Assembly (NCBI RefSeq): GCF_900129225.1
Contig: NZ_FQUG01000003.1
Location: 310,001 to 374,000 of the forward strand
Direction of reading: 5' to 3'
Source: Schwartzia succinivorans DSM 10502
Lineage (GTDB): Bacteria; Bacillota; Negativicutes; Selenomonadales; Selenomonadaceae
Length of the DNA stretch: 64,000 nt
Shown piece after piece: positions 46,884 through 55,907 of the stretch (positions are counted from its first letter, which is position 1; each line of letters begins with the position of its first letter). Below the pieces are notes generated by a model, which saw only the letters and a list, made by a program, of their open reading frames with translations, was not told the origin of the DNA and did no database searches. A program made the translations under genes and the position numbers.

Positions 46884-47465
46884 ATGGCATTTTTAGGCAT
46901 ACCTGATGAAGAATTCATACGCGGCAAGGTTCCTATGACAAAACAGGAAATCCGTGTTCTGACAATGGTAAAGGCGCAGATTTCAAAAAATGATATTGTA
47001 TGGGATATCGGAGCCGGAACAGGTTCTCTTTCGATAGAGGCGGCAAGGCTCGCCGAAAACGGGCATGTATACGCAATAGAGAGAAATCACGAAGGAATTG
47101 AGCTAATAAAGAAAAATGCCGAGAAATTCGGCGTATCGAACTTAACCGTTATTGAAGCGGAGGCACCGGCAGGAATGGAAAATATGCCTGACTGTGATGC
47201 CGTAATCATCGGAGGCAGCGGAAAGCAGCTGGACCCGATACTTGATGTCATAAATGCGCATCTTAAGGTTGGCGGAAATATTGTTTTGAACTGCATAACA
47301 ATACAGACGCTTTCATCTTGTCTGGCGTATATGAGGAGTCATAAGGAAGAATTCAAATATGAAGCAATACAGGTGCAGGTCAATCGACTTGAAGCAGTCG
47401 GTCCTTATGATATGGCAAAAGCCATAAATCCAATTTACATAGTAACCTGTAAAAAGATAAAATAG
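46884..47465 (+). CDS. cbiT: Cobalt-precorrin-6B C15-methyltransferase (decarboxylating)
   Basis: CbiT (193 aa) methylates C15 and decarboxylates the C12 side chain. Class I methyltransferase fold: GIPDEEFIRGKVPMTKQEIR at the N-terminus is typical, then the SAM loop VWDIGAGTGSLSIEAA, YAIERNHEGIELI and CDAVIIGGSG. It begins directly after the cbiE stop. Confidence 0.94.
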   Translation: MAFLGIPDEEFIRGKVPMTKQEIRVLTMVKAQISKNDIVWDIGAGTGSLSIEAARLAENGHVYAIERNHEGIELIKKNAEKFGVSNLTVIEAEAPAGMENMPDCDAVIIGGSGKQLDPILDVINAHLKVGGNIVLNCITIQTLSSCLAYMRSHKEEFKYEAIQVQVNRLEAVGPYDMAKAINPIYIVTCKKIK

Positions 47466-47477
47466 GGGGATTTTTTC

Positions 47478-48239
47478 ATGCAGAAGGTTTCAATCGTAGG
47501 CGCGGGTCCTGGAGATCCGGAGCTCATAACTGTCAAAGGACAGCGTCTTTTGAAGGAAGCGGATGTCGTTATTTATGCGGGTTCGCTTGTTAATCCAAGG
47601 ATTCTTGAGGTCTGCAGGAAGAATGCCGAAATATTTAACTCTGCTTCAATGACTCTGCCGGATGTTGTAAATAAAATTGAAGAATCAGTTAAGGCGGATA
47701 AAAAAGTTGTCCGCCTCCACACAGGAGATCCTGCAATCTATGGTGCGATTCAGGAGCAGATGGATGAATTCAAAAAACGCGGTATCGAATACGAAGTAAT
47801 TCCGGGCGTCAGCTCGTTCCTTGCAACAGCTGCGGCATTGAAGCAGGAATATACGCTTCCTAATATTTCACAGACTGTAATTGTTACGCGCGGCGCAGGC
47901 CGCACTCCTGTTCCTGACCGTGAGAGCCTCAAAAGCCTCGCACAGCATCAGGCAACGATGTGCATATTCCTCAGCATCCAGATGCTTGATAAGGTAGTTG
48001 AGGAGCTTGAGGCCGGCGGATACCCCGAGGATACACCTATTGCCATTGTACATCGCGCATCCTGGCCTGAGCAGAAAATCGTCCGTGCAACACTCAAGGA
48101 CGTAGTTGAGAAGGTCAAAGAAGCCGATATACCGCGGCAGGCTATGATTGTTGTAGGGCGTGTTCTTGATACGGAGTATGATTTGTCACGCCTTTATGCG
48201 CCTGAGTTTGCGCATATGTTCCGTCAGGCATCAAAATGA
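47478..48239 (+). CDS. cbiF: Cobalt-precorrin-4 C11-methyltransferase
   Basis: CbiF/CobM (253 aa), SAM-dependent methylase of C11. Motifs VSIVGAGPGDPELITVKGQRLL, YAGSLVNPRIL, LHTGDPAIYGAIQEQM, VIPGVSSFLATAAAL and VTRGAGRTPVP are those of this subgroup. GGGGGA precedes the ATG; the stop overlaps cbiG (ATGA). Confidence 0.95.
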   Translation: MQKVSIVGAGPGDPELITVKGQRLLKEADVVIYAGSLVNPRILEVCRKNAEIFNSASMTLPDVVNKIEESVKADKKVVRLHTGDPAIYGAIQEQMDEFKKRGIEYEVIPGVSSFLATAAALKQEYTLPNISQTVIVTRGAGRTPVPDRESLKSLAQHQATMCIFLSIQMLDKVVEELEAGGYPEDTPIAIVHRASWPEQKIVRATLKDVVEKVKEADIPRQAMIVVGRVLDTEYDLSRLYAPEFAHMFRQASK

Positions 48240-49297
48240 GATGCGCTGTTTTTTCTGTTACGTCAAACGGAATAGCTCTTGCTGAAAAGCTGATTAAAGG
48301 CTGTCCACGGCACAGCTTTGATGTTTACGTAAAGGAAGGGCGGGAAGCCGGGGAAGGCGTGTTCCGCTACAGTACGCTGAAGGATGCTGTCGCTGAATGC
48401 TTTGAAAAATATGATGCGCTGATATTCTTTTCGGCAATTGGGATTGCTGTGCGCATGATTGCGCCGCATTTGGAAAGCAAGCTCAAAGACCCGGCTGTTA
48501 TCGTTGTTGATGAGGCAGGCAGGCACGCGATAAGTGTGCTTTCAGGTCATGTTGGCGGAGCGAATGAGCTTACAGAGGAAGCTGCGGCGGTTCTTGGGGC
48601 AGAGCCTGTAATTACCACGGCGACAGACGTAAATGAAATAAAGGCACCCGATGCATTGGCTTCAAAGCTTGGAATGCGTCCGGTGCCCAAAAGCGAAATA
48701 CAAACGCTTAACGGTACCCTGGTTGAAGGAAAAGAAATAAAATGGGCAGTTGATACTTTGCTTGAAAATGCTGAATTTTATGAGCAGAAGCTTGAAAAAT
48801 ACGGCATCCATGCGGAGAAAATCTCTGCTGATGAGATTTTTAAGAGTGAAGCTCCCACAGTATTTCTTACTAAGTCGGAAGGAAAGCATAGAAAGGGCCT
48901 CTTGTATCTGATACCGCAAAGGCTGATTGCAGGTATAGGCTGCAGGCGCGGTGTGTCTTCTGAGCTGATTCGTGACGCACTGGAAAAAGCGTGCGCGCAA
49001 ATAGGCCAGGACATTACACGGGTTTCTGAAATTGCGAGTACTGTTGTGAAAAGTGATGAAGCAGGGCTTTTGGAGCTGGCTTCATCGTTAGGGGTAAAAA
49101 CAGTCTTTTTCGATAATGAAACATTGGAAAAGACAATCAACTATTATAAGCTCCCTCAGTCTGAATTTGTAAAAAAACAGATTGGGGTAGGAAATATATG
49201 TGAAGCAGCCGCGCTTTCCGCCGTTAAGGACGGACGGACTGCTTTACCAAAGACTAAATACACGAAAGTGACGGTGGCACTGATATGGGAAAAATAG
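48236..49297 (+). CDS. cbiG: Cobalt-precorrin-5A hydrolase
   Basis: CbiG (353 aa) opens the ring-contraction lactone and releases acetaldehyde. The N-terminal part shows ALIFFSAIGIAVRMIAPHLESK and VLSGHVGGANELTEEAAAVLGA with VITTATDVN; the C-terminal part has IAGIGCRRGVSSELIRDAL and VGNICEAAALSAV, the family ends. Overlaps cbiF by 4 bases and cbiH by 13. Confidence 0.94.
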   Translation: MRCAVFSVTSNGIALAEKLIKGCPRHSFDVYVKEGREAGEGVFRYSTLKDAVAECFEKYDALIFFSAIGIAVRMIAPHLESKLKDPAVIVVDEAGRHAISVLSGHVGGANELTEEAAAVLGAEPVITTATDVNEIKAPDALASKLGMRPVPKSEIQTLNGTLVEGKEIKWAVDTLLENAEFYEQKLEKYGIHAEKISADEIFKSEAPTVFLTKSEGKHRKGLLYLIPQRLIAGIGCRRGVSSELIRDALEKACAQIGQDITRVSEIASTVVKSDEAGLLELASSLGVKTVFFDNETLEKTINYYKLPQSEFVKKQIGVGNICEAAALSAVKDGRTALPKTKYTKVTVALIWEK

Positions 49298-50022
49298 TAG
49301 TAGTAGGTCTTGGACCTGGCAGCATGGAGCAGATGACTCCGCGTGCGTTGAAGGCGATTGAGGAGGCGCAGGTGGTTGCAGGATATACTACATATATCAA
49401 ACTCATCGAGCCGCTTCTTAAAGATAAAGAGGTTATCGGAACAGGCATGATGCAGGAGGTTGACCGCTGCAAGCTTGCGGTTAAAACTGCTTCAGAGGGC
49501 AAGGATACAGCTATGGTATCCTCCGGTGATTCCGGTGTATACGGAATGGCAGGACTTATTCTGGAAATTGCCGAGACATATCCTGAGGAAACTCGTCCGA
49601 AGGTTGAAATTATTGCCGGATTATCCGCTGTAAATGCAGCAGCATCTGTACTCGGCGCTCCGCTTATGCACGATTTTGCTGTCATAAGCCTCAGCGACCG
49701 TCTTACAGAATGGGACCTTATCTGCAAACGTCTGGACTGTGCTGCGCAGGCTGATTTTGTTATTGCATTGTACAACCCGAAAAGCAAGACGCGCGTAAAG
49801 CACATTGAAGAAGCCCGTGAAATCATGCTTCGCTATAAGGCTCCGTCCACACCGGTCGGAATTGTAAAGAACGCGTCACGCCCCGGAGAAGAAAAAATCC
49901 TTTCGACACTTGAGAACTTTACGAAGGAAGATATTGACATGTTCTCGATGGTCATTATCGGCAACAGCAAGACATATATCAAGGATAACTGGATGATTAC
50001 TCCGAGAGGATATCACGTATGA
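49285..50022 (+). CDS. cbiH: Cobalt-precorrin-3 C17-methyltransferase
   Basis: CbiH/CobJ (245 aa) methylates C17 and drives ring contraction. VVGLGPGSMEQMTPRALKAI, GYTTYIKLI, VSSGDSGVYGMAGLI, IIAGLSAVNAAASVLGAPL, DFAVISLSDRLTEW and ALYNPKSKTR are diagnostic. The start lies in the cbiG 3' end and the stop overlaps cbiJ. Confidence 0.95.
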   Translation: MGKIVVVGLGPGSMEQMTPRALKAIEEAQVVAGYTTYIKLIEPLLKDKEVIGTGMMQEVDRCKLAVKTASEGKDTAMVSSGDSGVYGMAGLILEIAETYPEETRPKVEIIAGLSAVNAAASVLGAPLMHDFAVISLSDRLTEWDLICKRLDCAAQADFVIALYNPKSKTRVKHIEEAREIMLRYKAPSTPVGIVKNASRPGEEKILSTLENFTKEDIDMFSMVIIGNSKTYIKDNWMITPRGYHV

Positions 50023-50789
50023 TTTTTTTGGCAGCCGGAACACAGGACGGACGTGAGCTCGCCGGCTATCTGCTCAGCAAAGGATATTCAGTAACAGCTT
50101 CCGCGGTAAGCTCTTACGGAGGAATGCTTCTGAAAAAATATCCGGGAATTGTAATAAATGATGAGCCGTTGGACGAAGAGGGACTTGTTGAATACATTGG
50201 GGAGCATGGTATTAAATTGTTTGTTGATGCCAGTCATCCGTATGCGGCAAATGTTTCTCAAAATGCAATGAATGCCTGCAAAAGGACGCATATTCCATAT
50301 ATCCGCTATGAACGAAAGGCAGTACCGGTGGATTATGATAAGGTATATGCCGTCGACGGCTACGAGGAAGCATCAAAGAAGGCTGCTTCTCTTGGTAAAA
50401 ACGTGTTCTTAACAACGGGAAGCCGAAATCTGAAAGCATTCGCAGAGTCACCGTATCTGAAGGACTGTGTTTTGACAGTACGGCTGCTTCCGACGGCAAA
50501 GGTTATTGCTGAATGTACAGAGCTTGGTTTCTCCCCTAAAAATATCGTAGCGCTGCAGGGGCCGTTTTCAACGGAATTAAACATAGCACTCTACCGTCAG
50601 TACGAGGCGGATGTTATTGTTACAAAGAACAGCGGAGAGGTCGGAGGAACCGATACAAAGCTTGAGGCAGCAAAGGCGCTTGGGCTGCCGGTTGTCATGA
50701 TTGACCGCCCGAAGATTTCTTATGATGAAATTGCGTATACTTTTGAAGATATAGCCGCTTTTGCAGAGAAGCATATCGCAAAGAAATGA
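50019..50789 (+). CDS. cbiJ: Cobalt-precorrin-6A reductase
   Basis: CbiJ/CobK (256 aa) reduces the macrocycle with NAD(P)H. Conserved segments: FLAAGTQDGRELAGYLL, LFVDASHPYAANVSQNA, PYIRYERKA, VFLTTGSRNLKAFAE, RLLPTAKVIAECTELG and VTKNSGEVGGTDTKLEAA. Overlaps cbiH by 4 bases; cbiC follows after 9 bases. Confidence 0.94.
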   Translation: MIFLAAGTQDGRELAGYLLSKGYSVTASAVSSYGGMLLKKYPGIVINDEPLDEEGLVEYIGEHGIKLFVDASHPYAANVSQNAMNACKRTHIPYIRYERKAVPVDYDKVYAVDGYEEASKKAASLGKNVFLTTGSRNLKAFAESPYLKDCVLTVRLLPTAKVIAECTELGFSPKNIVALQGPFSTELNIALYRQYEADVIVTKNSGEVGGTDTKLEAAKALGLPVVMIDRPKISYDEIAYTFEDIAAFAEKHIAKK

Positions 50790-50798
50790 GGGATTAGC

Positions 50799-51431
50799 AT
50801 GGATTATATTAAACAGCCGATGGAAATCGAGAACCGCAGCATGGAAATAATTGCGCCGCATCTTGAAGGATTGAATCTTGATGAAGCGCAGACAAAGGTT
50901 TATTCCCGAATGATTCATGCATCGGGAGATGTTGAATACGCTCCGGTCATTAAAATTCATCCTGATGCTATCAAAGCAACGCAGGAGGCACTGAAAAAAG
51001 GCGCCAATATCTACACAGATGTTGAAATGGTCCGTACGGGTATCCATAAGGCATCCTTCAACCGTTATGGCGGAAAGATTGAGTGCCGTGTTTCTGACCC
51101 GGAAATCGCAAAGCTTGCAAAGGAAAAGGGCATTACGCGTTCCATGGCTGCAATGCGTTCCTTTGGCAAGGATTTGGATGGCGCAATAATCGCAATCGGA
51201 AATGCACCTACAGCACTTTTTGAAGTACTGCGTATGGTGGATGAGGAAGGAATCAAACCTGCCGTCATTATCGGTATTCCTGTTGGGTTTGTAGGCGCAG
51301 CGGATTCCAAAGAGCTTCTGGCAAAGAATACTAAAATTCCTTACATTACGGTAGAAGGAACCAAGGGCGGCAGCCCGATTGCCGCATCCGCAATCAATGC
51401 CATCATGTATCTGCTGGATAACCGCAGATAA
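50799..51431 (+). CDS. cbiC: Cobalt-precorrin-8 methylmutase
   Basis: CbiC/CobH (210 aa) moves the methyl group from C11 to C12 to give cobyrinic acid. KPMEIENRSM-like IKQPMEIENRSM, RMIHASGDVEYAPVIK (catalytic His in IHASGD), TDVEMVRTGI, AIGNAPTALFEVLRM and IIGIPVGFVGAADSKELL are the family blocks. Confidence 0.95.
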   Translation: MDYIKQPMEIENRSMEIIAPHLEGLNLDEAQTKVYSRMIHASGDVEYAPVIKIHPDAIKATQEALKKGANIYTDVEMVRTGIHKASFNRYGGKIECRVSDPEIAKLAKEKGITRSMAAMRSFGKDLDGAIIAIGNAPTALFEVLRMVDEEGIKPAVIIGIPVGFVGAADSKELLAKNTKIPYITVEGTKGGSPIAASAINAIMYLLDNRR

Positions 51432-51468
51432 TCCAATAAATATTCAACATTCAAAGGGGCAGGCTTCA

Positions 51469-52851
51469 ATGAATACGAAAATTCCACGTATTGTAATTGC
51501 TGCAACACAGAGCGGTTCCGGAAAAACCACTATAGTTACGGGACTCCTTGCCGCACTGCGTAACAAAGGACTGAAGGTACAGTCTTACAAAATTGGACCG
51601 GATTATATTGACCCCGGATACCATAAACTGGCAAGCGGGAGGCCTGCGCACAACCTTGATACATGGCTTGTATCAAAAGAAAAACTGAATGAAATCTTTC
51701 AGAAAACGGCAAAGGACGCTGATATTGTCGTCATAGAGGGAGTAATGGGACTCTACGACGGCGGAAAGAACGGAATAAGCTCGACGGCAGAGATATCCAA
51801 GCTCCTTGATGCGCCGGTTTTGCTGGTTATCAACGCAAAGTCCATGGGAGAATCTGCTGCTGCGATAGCCCTCGGTTTTAAGAGCTATGATCCTGAGGTC
51901 AATATCAGCGGAGTAATTCTTAACCGTCTTGGCTCAGCGACTCACCGCAGCATGATAGAGGAAGCCCTTGACCGTCTTGATATCCCCGTTTACGGTGCTG
52001 TCATGCGCAACGATGCAATGATACTTCCTGAGCGGCATTTGGGCCTTGTTCCTGTAGAGGAAAACCGTAAGGAAAAGGAAACGGTCGAAGAGATTGGAAA
52101 GACTATTGCCCGTGAAATAAACATAGAGAAGGTTATAGAGCTGGCAAATTCGGCATCTGAGCTTCCAGGAATTGAGGAATGTGCAGGAGACCGCGGCAGC
52201 GATGTCAAAATCGCAGTCGCCCGTGACGACGCATTTTCTTTTTATTATCCTGAAAGCCTTGCAGTGCTCGAAAAATACGGCGCTGAAATCGTGCCCTTCA
52301 GTCCGCTTAAGGACAGGGAGCTTCCTGAGTGCGACGGCCTTATTCTTGGTGGCGGATTTCCGGAAATGTTTGCAAAAGAGCTTTACGACAACGAAGGTAT
52401 GCGTGAGTCGATACGCAGGGCAGCAAAAGACGGGCTGCCGATTTATGCGGAATGCGGCGGATTTATGTATCTCATGAAGCGCATGATAGATTTTGAAAAA
52501 AATGCGTATCCTATGCTTGGAATAGTTCCCGGAGAAGTAGAAATGAACCGTAAGCTGCAGACTGTTGGGTATGTCTCGGCAGAAATGCAGCGGGACACAG
52601 TGCTCGGTCCAAAGGGAACGGTACTTCACGGACATGAATTTCACTTTTCATCCGAATGTGCCCCGTCGGAGGGAACGAAATATCCGAGAGCATTTACGTT
52701 TGTGAGGACAAGAAAAAAAGAACCCTACGACGCAGGATATGCTGAAGGAAATATCCTTGGTTCGTACCTGCATCTTCATTTTGCAGGATGTCCGCAGGCT
52801 GCCGAACATTTTGTAAATGTTTGCAGAAAACGTAAAAATCAGGAGGCGTAA
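51469..52851 (+). CDS. cbiA: Cobyrinic acid a,c-diamide synthase
   Basis: CbiA/CobB (460 aa), glutamine amidotransferase that amidates the a and c side chains. N-terminal DTBS-like ATPase with ATQSGSGKTTIVTGL, KIGPDYIDPGYHKLASGRPA, and EGVMGLYDG; C-terminal class I glutaminase with ILGGGFPEMFAKEL, YAECGGFMYL (nucleophile Cys) and GHEFHFSSE (His-x-Glu). The ATG at 51469 has AGGGGC upstream and starts right before the P-loop; an earlier start would extend into cbiC. Confidence 0.95.
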   Translation: MNTKIPRIVIAATQSGSGKTTIVTGLLAALRNKGLKVQSYKIGPDYIDPGYHKLASGRPAHNLDTWLVSKEKLNEIFQKTAKDADIVVIEGVMGLYDGGKNGISSTAEISKLLDAPVLLVINAKSMGESAAAIALGFKSYDPEVNISGVILNRLGSATHRSMIEEALDRLDIPVYGAVMRNDAMILPERHLGLVPVEENRKEKETVEEIGKTIAREINIEKVIELANSASELPGIEECAGDRGSDVKIAVARDDAFSFYYPESLAVLEKYGAEIVPFSPLKDRELPECDGLILGGGFPEMFAKELYDNEGMRESIRRAAKDGLPIYAECGGFMYLMKRMIDFEKNAYPMLGIVPGEVEMNRKLQTVGYVSAEMQRDTVLGPKGTVLHGHEFHFSSECAPSEGTKYPRAFTFVRTRKKEPYDAGYAEGNILGSYLHLHFAGCPQAAEHFVNVCRKRKNQEA

Positions 52852-52852
52852 A

Positions 52853-53416
52853 ATGGGACAGATTGTGCTTGTCACCGGCGGCGCGCGCAGCGGAAAAAGC
52901 AGTTTCGCTGAAAAGTACGCTGCACGGTATGGAAAACACATCGCATACATTGCGACCTCGCAGATTTTTGATGATGAAATGAAATTCCGGGTCAAGCTCC
53001 ACAGAGAGCGCAGACCGGCTGACTGGAAAACCTTCGAGGCTCCCTTCGATGCGCATGAGGCGCTTAAAGAAGCAGGTAAGGAGCATGACATGATTCTTTT
53101 TGACTGCCTTACGATATATGTAAGCAATCTTTTGTGCTCCCTGCCGTCTATTGAGGATTCGGATAAAAACTATGCTCTTGCAAAGGAAAAAATCGGACTT
53201 TTGCTTGAGCAGGCAAAAAATAATAACGGAACGACGATTTTTGTGTCAAACGAAGTAGGAAGCGGTATCGTTCCGGAAAATCATCTTGCACGGGAATATC
53301 GTGATATAGCAGGCCTTGTTAATCAGATGGCAGCCAAGGCCGCTGACAAGGTTTATCTTGTGTCCTGCGGTATTCCGGTGGATATCAAAAAAATTGCTGA
53401 AGTTTGGGAGGAATGA
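52853..53416 (+). CDS. cobU: Adenosylcobinamide kinase / GTP:adenosylcobinamide-phosphate guanylyltransferase
   Basis: CobU (187 aa) phosphorylates adenosylcobinamide and activates it with GMP for nucleotide-loop assembly. P-loop VTGGARSGKSSFAEKYA (residues 5-21), IATSQIFDDEMKFRVKLHRERRPADW with the GMP-accepting His region, LFDCLTIYVSNLL, VSNEVGSGIVPENHLAREYRD. Start fixed by AGGAGG at 52841-52846; begins one base after the cbiA stop. Confidence 0.95.
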   Translation: MGQIVLVTGGARSGKSSFAEKYAARYGKHIAYIATSQIFDDEMKFRVKLHRERRPADWKTFEAPFDAHEALKEAGKEHDMILFDCLTIYVSNLLCSLPSIEDSDKNYALAKEKIGLLLEQAKNNNGTTIFVSNEVGSGIVPENHLAREYRDIAGLVNQMAAKAADKVYLVSCGIPVDIKKIAEVWEE

Positions 53417-53418
53417 AC

Positions 53419-54948
53419 ATGGCGAACTGTATCATGATGCAGGGAACTAGTTCCCATGTTGGTAAAAGTATACTTGTAACGGCACTTTGCCGTATTTTAT
53501 ATCAGGATGGTGTCCATGTTGTACCGTTTAAGGCCCAGAACATGGCATTAAATTCCTACGTAACCCGTGACGGCAAGGAAATGGGACGGGCACAGGTTGC
53601 ACAGGCAGAGGCCGCAGGCCTCGAACCGATGGTAGAAATGAACCCTGTTCTCCTGAAGCCGACAGGAAATGCCAGCTCACAGATTGTTGTTATGGGACAG
53701 CCTGTAGGGAACATGTCCGCAAAGGATTATCACAAGGGATATTCAGTTAAGCTCTTCGGGCATGTCAAAGAAGCACTGGCAAAGCTTCAGGACGAATATG
53801 ACACCATTGTTATTGAAGGCGCGGGAAGCCCTGCCGAAGTAAATCTTCATGACAATGATATTGTTAACATGCGTGTAGCAAAATATCTGAATGCGCCGGT
53901 TTTTCTCATTGCAGATATCGACCGTGGAGGTGCTCTGGCATCTCTTGTCGGAACACTGGAGCTTCTTGAGGATGATGAGCGTGACCTCGTAAAAGGCCTT
54001 ATCATCAATAAATTCCGCGGTGACGTGACACTTTTGAAGCCAGCGGTAGATTTCCTTGAAAAGAAAACCGGAAAGCCGGTACTTGGTATTATTCCGCATC
54101 TTGATAATCTTGGCATAGATGATGAGGATTCTGTATCGCTGGAGGATAAGCCTGAAAAAGAAAAGGCACAGGCTGACCTTCATGTGGCTGTAATGCGCAC
54201 ACCGAAAATCTCGAATTTTACAGATTTTGACGCTATTGCCAGTGAGAAGGATGTATCGCTCCATTATGTAACGGATGTTGAAAACTTTGGACATCCTGAC
54301 CTCATCATGCTGCCGGGCAGTAAAAATACAACCGAGGACATGCTCTGGCTCCGCTCCAGTGGTCTTGAGGAAAAGATTCGGGAGGCAGTGGAGGCAGGTA
54401 CTCCTCTTATCGGAATCTGCGGCGGCTATCAGATGCTTGGAAAAGAAATCCGCGACCCGCATCATACAGAATCAGAGCATGACGGAACAACGGGCCTTGG
54501 TTTCCTTGACATGGCAACTACATTTATCGAGAGCAAGCTGACATCGCAGGTTACAGCGGACTGCCATGACTGGAACTTTATGGGAACGAAAATTTCTGCG
54601 AAAGACCTTCATGGCTATGAAATTCACATGGGTGAGACAGAATTTTTCGGAGACAAGGATGAGCACCCGATAACAATCACTGAACGGCGCGGTGAAAAAT
54701 GCGCTGTTGAAGAAGGAACGTCCCGTGCCGACGGCATGGTATTCGGAACGTATATTCATGGAATTTTTGACCATGACGAATTCAGACGTGCAATGCTCAA
54801 CGTACTCAGAGTGAAAAAAGGTCTGGAGCCTCTGGAAAATACGCGCAGCCTCTTTGCTGAGAAGCAGCGCGCATATGATCGTCTGGCTGAGACCGTTCGT
54901 GCGAACCTTGATATGGATAAGGTTCGGGAAATACTGGCGGCACAATGA
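53419..54948 (+). CDS. cbiP: Cobyric acid synthase
   Basis: CbiP/CobQ (509 aa) amidates the b, d, e and g side chains. DTBS-like N-terminus MMQGTSSHVGKSILVTALCR and PFKAQNMALNSYVTRDGKEMGRAQ; EGAGSPAEVNL; ADIDRGGALASLVGTLELL; C-terminal glutaminase with LPGSKNTTEDMLWL, GICGGYQMLG (Cys) and YIHGIFDHDEFR (His). The ATG at 53419 lies 7 bases after GGGAGG inside the cobU end; earlier in-frame starts fall within that ribosome binding site. The stop overlaps cbiB. Confidence 0.95.
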   Translation: MANCIMMQGTSSHVGKSILVTALCRILYQDGVHVVPFKAQNMALNSYVTRDGKEMGRAQVAQAEAAGLEPMVEMNPVLLKPTGNASSQIVVMGQPVGNMSAKDYHKGYSVKLFGHVKEALAKLQDEYDTIVIEGAGSPAEVNLHDNDIVNMRVAKYLNAPVFLIADIDRGGALASLVGTLELLEDDERDLVKGLIINKFRGDVTLLKPAVDFLEKKTGKPVLGIIPHLDNLGIDDEDSVSLEDKPEKEKAQADLHVAVMRTPKISNFTDFDAIASEKDVSLHYVTDVENFGHPDLIMLPGSKNTTEDMLWLRSSGLEEKIREAVEAGTPLIGICGGYQMLGKEIRDPHHTESEHDGTTGLGFLDMATTFIESKLTSQVTADCHDWNFMGTKISAKDLHGYEIHMGETEFFGDKDEHPITITERRGEKCAVEEGTSRADGMVFGTYIHGIFDHDEFRRAMLNVLRVKKGLEPLENTRSLFAEKQRAYDRLAETVRANLDMDKVREILAAQ

Positions 54949-55907
54949 ATACTGCAATTTTAGCCTTCGCCATTGACTGCGCAATAGGGGATCCCCGTTC
55001 GAGCTTTCATCCGGTTGTCTTAATCGGTAAGCTTATCTCCCTTTTTGAAGCATTTCTGTACCGCGAAGATGATTCCGACAACGTAAAATTCTGCAAGGGT
55101 GCAGTCCTCATGCTGTGTGTCCTTATAATATCCTACTGCGCTGCTGATGGGATAATGTATCTGGCAGCGCTTGCACATAACGAATATGTTACGTGGGCTG
55201 TAGGCGCATTGCTTCTGAGCTTTACGATTTCACCGAGAACTCTTTCCGAAGCAGGTCATGAGATAAGAGCATACCTTCTTGCAGGAGATCTGGAAAATGC
55301 CCGTTTTAAGGTCGGCTGGATCGTGGGACGTGATACGGAAAACCTGACAGTAGGAGAGGTCACACGGGCCACAGTCGAAACAATATCCGAAAACATTGTG
55401 GATGGAATCGTTTCTCCGCTTTTCTTCTTTATGCTCGGAGGAGTACCCCTGGCAGTTATGTACCGCGCGGCGAATACAATGGATTCCATGATAGGGTATA
55501 AGAATGATAAGTACATGTTCTTTGGACGTGCCGCTGCAAGAGCTGACGACGTATGGAACTATGTTCCTGCACGCATTACCGGAGTGCTTCTGATTTTTGC
55601 GGCATTTATCCTGCATATGGACTACCGCAATGCATGGCGGATTATGTGCCGCGATGCCAACAAACATCCCAGCCCGAACGGAGGCTATACGGAATCAACA
55701 GTTGCCGGAGCACTTGGAATACAGCTGGGCGGACTTAACTATTATTTCGGAAAACCGTCATTTCGGACCTGTATGGGAGATCCCGTTCATGAGCTTGGCC
55801 CACAGCATATTCTTCAGGCTATAAGGCTTATGTATACGACAACGATACTCTTTTTGCTTGTTATGGCTGTTGTGCATTATTGGTATACAGGAGGGCGCTT
55901 TTTATGA
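54945..55907 (+). CDS. cbiB: Adenosylcobinamide-phosphate synthase (membrane protein)
   Basis: CbiB/CobD (320 aa) attaches aminopropanol phosphate to adenosylcobyric acid. Polytopic membrane protein; the family blocks IDCAIGDPRSSFHPVVLIGKLI, KVGWIVGRDTENL, ISENIVDGIVSPLFFFMLGGVPLAVMYRAANTMDSMIGYKNDKY (read in two parts), ADDVWNYVPARITG and NGGYTESTVAGALGIQLGG are present, with several hydrophobic helices and one at the C-terminus. Overlaps cbiP and the next gene by 4 bases each. Confidence 0.94.
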   Translation: MNTAILAFAIDCAIGDPRSSFHPVVLIGKLISLFEAFLYREDDSDNVKFCKGAVLMLCVLIISYCAADGIMYLAALAHNEYVTWAVGALLLSFTISPRTLSEAGHEIRAYLLAGDLENARFKVGWIVGRDTENLTVGEVTRATVETISENIVDGIVSPLFFFMLGGVPLAVMYRAANTMDSMIGYKNDKYMFFGRAAARADDVWNYVPARITGVLLIFAAFILHMDYRNAWRIMCRDANKHPSPNGGYTESTVAGALGIQLGGLNYYFGKPSFRTCMGDPVHELGPQHILQAIRLMYTTTILFLLVMAVVHYWYTGGRFL

